NCBI GenBank assembly: GCA_950054485.1
Contig: CATLPD010000002.1
Span: 62,001 to 126,000 of the forward strand
Origin: an uncultured Alphaproteobacteria bacterium
GTDB taxonomy: Bacteria; Pseudomonadota; Alphaproteobacteria; Micavibrionales; CSBR16-224
DNA: 64,000 nucleotides
Reading direction: 5' to 3'
In this document: positions 60,907-64,000 of the stretch, one piece after another
Position numbering within the stretch: the stretch's first letter is position 1
How the letters are laid out: every line of letters starts with the position of its first letter
Position numbers and translations under genes: made by a program
Notes under the pieces: model-generated
What the model was told of the DNA's origin: nothing
The model's database searches: none
Seen by the model: the letters and a program-made list of their open reading frames with translations, nothing else

Positions 60907-62662
60907 GCCTTTTGCCATAGCTTTTGCTTTTCTACTATTTAGTATTTCCTATGCCTCTGCGCAAAGCCATGCACTGATTATGCATGGTGATCCGAAATAT
61001 GCTTCTGACTTTCAACATCTTGAATATGCGAATCCCGATGCGCCGAAAGGCGGTATTCTTAAAGAGCCCGTTGTCGGCACTTTCGATAGCCTGAACCACC
61101 ATATTATTCTGGGGGAACCGGCAAAGGGATTGGTCCTGACCGTTGACACGCTGATGCAGCGCGTTTGGGACGAACCGTTTGGGCTATATGGTCTGGTGGC
61201 AGAGAGTATTGATATTGCAGATGATCGCTCTTGGATTACATTTAACCTGAACCCTGACGCACGCTTTCATGATGGCACGCCGATGACGGCAGAGGATGTA
61301 AAATTCAGCTATGAATCCTATTTAAAACACGGCCATCCTGTCCGAAGACGTGTCTATGGTTTTGTGGATACAGTCGAGATTATCAATGATCATAAAATCA
61401 AATTCACATTTGGCGAAGGCTATGACGGTGAAACCGCGCTTATCCTTGCGATTATGCCTGTTCTGCCAAAACATTATTGGCAAGACAAAGATATTTCGAA
61501 AACAACATTAACACCGCCGATTGGTAGTGGGCCTTATAAAGTCAAAAGTTTTGAGCCTGGACGAAAAATTGTTTATGAACGTGTCGAAGATTATTGGGCA
61601 AAAGACTTGCCGGTTAACCGCGGCCTCTATAATTTTGATGAAATTCAATATTCATACTATCGGGATGGCGATATTGCGCTGGAGGCTTTTAAAGCCGGTG
61701 AAAGCAATATAAAGCGGGAATATGATATAGCTGCTTGGAATACGGCCTATAATGCCCCGCGTATCGTATCCGGTGAAATTGTTAAAAAAGCATACGAACA
61801 TGCCCGCCCCGAGCAAGTTCGCGCCTTCATTTTCAATACGCGCCGCCCGCCGTTTGATGATTTAAATGTGCGTAAAGCGCTGACTATGGCTTTTGATTCC
61901 AATCGTATCAATGATCTGTTTTTCGGTGGTGATTTCAAACGCATTGACAGCTATTTCCCGAATTCTGAATTGGCGCATAGTGGCGTGCCCGAGGGGAGGG
62001 AGCTTGAAATTCTTGAAAGCTACAAGGATCAACTACCCGAATCTATATGGATGTCAAATCTAGCCGATAGTTCCCAAGGCGACGTACGCCAGAACCTACG
62101 CGAGGCTTCACGCTTGCTGCGCGAGGCCGAATATATCGTAAAAGACGGCGTTCGTATAAATCAAGAAACGGGCGAGCCTTTTTCTTTTGAAATTCTTTTG
62201 ACCTCGGCGGCGGACGAAAAAATAGCCCTGTTTTATAAAGAAACGCTACAACGTTTGGGAATTAACGTGAAAATACGCACTGTTGATGCGGCGCAATTTA
62301 CGGGCAGGCTGGATCAGTTTGATTACGATATGGTCCTTTATCGATGGATCAATTCACTGTCACCGGGTAACGAGCAAATGAACTATTGGGGTAGCACAGC
62401 TGCCAATAACAAAGGCAGCCGCAATTATGCAGGTGCCGAAAGTCCTGTCATAGACGCTTTGGCAATGGGGATTGGTGCTTCGAAAACCCGCGAAGATTTG
62501 GAGGCTTATACGCGCGCATTCGATCGTGTTTTGACGCACAGCTATTACAGCATTCCGTTATTTTATCTGGGCGCAGACCTGATTGCACACGACAGCAAGC
62601 TGCATGCACCACAGTTCACCCCCATGTACGGCACGGTTTTGGAAAGCTGGTGGTATAAATAA
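60899..62662 (+). CDS. Extracellular solute-binding protein, family 5 (peptide type)
   Basis: 587 residues from the ATG that starts a signal peptide ('MAKPFAIAFAFLLFSISYASA-QS'); the track start 74 codons upstream is inside the kinase gene. SBP_bac_5 features: 'HLEYANPDAPKGGILKEPVVGTFDSLNHHI', 'LNPDARFHDGTPMTAEDVKFSYE', 'PIGSGPYKVKSFEPGRKIVYERV'. It resembles YejA-type oligopeptide binding proteins, but no ABC permease or ATPase is in the window, so it is an orphan here or its partners lie elsewhere. Confidence 0.9.
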   Translation: MAKPFAIAFAFLLFSISYASAQSHALIMHGDPKYASDFQHLEYANPDAPKGGILKEPVVGTFDSLNHHIILGEPAKGLVLTVDTLMQRVWDEPFGLYGLVAESIDIADDRSWITFNLNPDARFHDGTPMTAEDVKFSYESYLKHGHPVRRRVYGFVDTVEIINDHKIKFTFGEGYDGETALILAIMPVLPKHYWQDKDISKTTLTPPIGSGPYKVKSFEPGRKIVYERVEDYWAKDLPVNRGLYNFDEIQYSYYRDGDIALEAFKAGESNIKREYDIAAWNTAYNAPRIVSGEIVKKAYEHARPEQVRAFIFNTRRPPFDDLNVRKALTMAFDSNRINDLFFGGDFKRIDSYFPNSELAHSGVPEGRELEILESYKDQLPESIWMSNLADSSQGDVRQNLREASRLLREAEYIVKDGVRINQETGEPFSFEILLTSAADEKIALFYKETLQRLGINVKIRTVDAAQFTGRLDQFDYDMVLYRWINSLSPGNEQMNYWGSTAANNKGSRNYAGAESPVIDALAMGIGASKTREDLEAYTRAFDRVLTHSYYSIPLFYLGADLIAHDSKLHAPQFTPMYGTVLESWWYK

Positions 62663-62729
62663 CGCTTGGCAGCGGTGGGTTTCATCAGTATCCTAATATC
62701 AGAAGACATATCAAAAACAGGTTCGGGTC

Positions 62730-63269
62730 ATGAACAAATTCATTAAATTTTCGATGGTAAGCGTTTTTTCAGCAGGACTTCTGACGGCATGTCAGTATCC
62801 GGCAAATCACTCGACAGCCTATTGGCAGCGGATTGATACGCATTCTGCCCTTTATCTGACAGGCCCCAAAGCCCAGCAGCAACTGGAACAGGATACGGCC
62901 ACCTGCGTTCGTGAGGTTGACGAGCTGGTACGTTTGCGCGCCTTGCGTGAAACAACCCCGCCGAATACGCATCATGAATATCATGAAGCCTTGAAAGAAT
63001 CGGGTGATCTGGCTGCATTCGATACGCCTGAATACAAGGGCGACATCCACGTTGATCACAGCGACTATTATGACTTTGAAAGCTGCATGCGATCAAAAGG
63101 GTGGGAGCGTATTCGCGCCCTTCGCTACGCACCGGGTGCACGCGCGCATCAAAATTATCAAGATACACAAGATTTGCGCAAATACGGCACAACCGGCCGT
63201 GCAGCTGATTTGAAACGTCAGCAAGAAGCGCGCGGACAGAACGATCAGTTTTCAACAGTAAATGATTAA
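62730..63269 (+). CDS. Predicted lipoprotein, 179 residues
   Basis: Signal peptide with lipobox 'LLTAC' gives a lipidated Cys21. The mature part has 'YWQRIDTHSALYLTGPKAQQQLEQDTATCVREVDELVRLRALRE' and 'DYYDFESCMRSKGWERIR', with two Cys that could pair. Pattern 'AQQQLEQDTATCxxEV...CMxxKGWE' is seen in alphaproteobacterial lipoproteins of unknown role. Overlaps the converging HicA-like gene by 4 bases. Confidence 0.75.
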   Translation: MNKFIKFSMVSVFSAGLLTACQYPANHSTAYWQRIDTHSALYLTGPKAQQQLEQDTATCVREVDELVRLRALRETTPPNTHHEYHEALKESGDLAAFDTPEYKGDIHVDHSDYYDFESCMRSKGWERIRALRYAPGARAHQNYQDTQDLRKYGTTGRAADLKRQQEARGQNDQFSTVND

Positions 63270-63754
63270 TTGAGCTGATGGCGAGGCAAAGGACCTAATT
63301 TAGGGCTGTGTTTCAGTCTTTTCGGGTCATCCATAGGCCAGCCATTGGCGTCAAGTTTCACGCACGGCATTGGCGGCGGATCAGATTTCATCTTAACTGC
63401 AAACTTCTTAAGGCTTCCGTTGCATTCAAATTTCAACATGGTTTGAATATTTTCGCGCCATTCTTGAGAGCGCCTTTGAACAGCTCTATCTAGGCGACGT
63501 TGACGGAGCCTTCTTATAGATTTGATTTCACAAAGGCGCCTTTTTTCCGATTCTTTAATATCGGCACCTATACTGTGAACCGTCCCCGGTTTTGCATTGC
63601 AGCATAACGTCGTTTTAACACCCGTATGCGGATTGCCCCATTCTTCATGAGATCCTTTTGTGTTTCTAAGGAATTCAAACCCGTAAGACTTAACGAATTC
63701 CTGTAGGTCTCTTAGGTTTGGGTCGCCTGGTAGTGTTTTAAACTTTGTAGCCAT
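63266..63754 (-). CDS. HicA-like domain protein with long C-terminal extension
   Basis: 162 residues. Residues about 10-65 look like the HicA mRNA-interferase fold: 'LRDLQEFVKSYGFEFLRNTKGSHEEWGNP', with the conserved Gly-Ser-His, then 'TVHSIGADI' in place of the usual 'lkpGTLrsIlkqa' segment. Typical HicA is about 60-80 residues; here about 95 basic, Arg-rich residues follow ('RRLRQRRLDRAVQRRSQEWR'). No HicB antitoxin gene is adjacent. So it may be an RNA-binding protein rather than a toxin. Confidence 0.6.
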   Translation of the reverse strand: MATKFKTLPGDPNLRDLQEFVKSYGFEFLRNTKGSHEEWGNPHTGVKTTLCCNAKPGTVHSIGADIKESEKRRLCEIKSIRRLRQRRLDRAVQRRSQEWRENIQTMLKFECNGSLKKFAVKMKSDPPPMPCVKLDANGWPMDDPKRLKHSPKLGPLPRHQLN

Positions 63755-63820
63755 AATCTTATCCTCAATGTGATAAGAGTAGTATAAAATGGTTAAAAAG
63801 TCAATAATTATGGAATATAA

Positions 63821-64000
63821 TTAGCTGCCGATAGCGCTAAAAATAAATAGCAATAATATCGCAGCACCTTGCAAATAAACGCGCATCCACATCATTTTAT
63901 TGCTCTTTTTACGGGCGTCCATGCCGTCTTTGGACATGTTGAACAGGCCGTAGATCAGGGATGCGAATACGCCCAGCATCGCGAGCATGATCAAAACGAA
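63821..64000 (-). CDS. HIG1-type twin-TM protein, C-terminal part (start outside window)
   Basis: Not in the ORF track because it runs off the end. The minus strand reads 'FVLIMLAMLGVFASLIYGLF', then 'NMSKDGMDARKKSNKMMWMR', then 'VYLQGAAILLLFIFSAIGS' and stop. Two helices with a charged NKMMWMRVxxQ turn are the HIG1/twin-transmembrane signature, small proteins tied to cytochrome oxidase in alphaproteobacteria and mitochondria. Only 59 residues are visible; perhaps 5-10 are missing at the N-terminus. Confidence 0.85.
   Translation of the reverse strand, partial: FVLIMLAMLGVFASLIYGLFNMSKDGMDARKKSNKMMWMRVYLQGAAILLLFIFSAIGS

Noticed and set aside
1-64000. CRISPR array, insertion sequence or prophage
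   Set aside because: No regularly spaced repeats, transposase, integrase or phage structural genes were found; gene order is housekeeping-like throughout.

Overview
The window is a chromosomal stretch from a Gram-negative bacterium, most likely an alphaproteobacterium. Pointers are a MucR/Ros-type regulator, a MidA/NDUFAF7-type methyltransferase, an Mth938-like protein directly after yajC-secD-secF, a HIG1-type twin-TM protein, class II GlpX, and LptD with the YdbH/YnbE/YdbL envelope set. The genus cannot be fixed by eye. I see no insertion sequence, integrase, prophage or CRISPR array. Coding density is very high and no gene-free gap exceeds 300 bases.

Layout. 1-7 kb: sulfotransferase end, gamma-carbonic anhydrase-like protein, a hom-glpX-recJ operon and a GAF hybrid histidine kinase. 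7-13 kb: Nudix-like protein, tRNA-Glu, two small stress-type proteins, a pilin-like protein, a ThDP enzyme, a HAD hydrolase and a deoxynucleoside kinase. 13.1-16.5 kb: two unrecognised, highly charged cytoplasmic proteins behind a strong promoter with an operator-like palindrome. 16.6-20 kb: a double aldehyde dehydrogenase and DeoC (deoxyribose breakdown), divergent from an RhlE-type helicase across a perfect inverted repeat. 21.5-33 kb: envelope biogenesis and export (lptD, SLC13 permease, ydbL-ynbE-ydbH, yajC-secD-secF). 33-44.9 kb: mostly housekeeping genes (sod, tsaB, mucR-like, proC, lgt, midA-like, pgeF, prs, rplY, pth, ychF), plus a polysaccharide-deacetylase-fold protein that has lost its catalytic motifs. 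44.9-49.1 kb: four tandem paralogous exported proteins, three with an HExxHC zincin motif and one in which it is destroyed. 49.3-56.3 kb: a methylcitrate-cycle cluster (prpD, prpB, prpC) with a ChaC-like cyclotransferase, a bestrophin-like protein and a GNAT-nitrilase fusion. 56.3-64 kb: branched-chain aminotransferase, an OmpR/EnvZ-type pair, a TetR/COQ9-like protein, a PfkB kinase, a peptide-type solute-binding protein, a lipoprotein, a HicA-like protein and the end of a HIG1-type protein.

How genes work together. Deoxynucleoside kinase, DeoC and the ALDH suggest salvage and catabolism of deoxynucleosides. PrpC, PrpD and PrpB carry propionyl-CoA to pyruvate and succinate. LptD, YdbH-YnbE-YdbL, Lgt and SecDF-YajC form an envelope-assembly backbone. 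The least explained and most interesting parts are the HExxHC paralog array (44.9-49.1 kb) and the charged two-gene locus (13.1-16.5 kb). Several start sites in the ORF track were moved downstream because a better ribosome binding site, a signal peptide or an upstream promoter argued for it.
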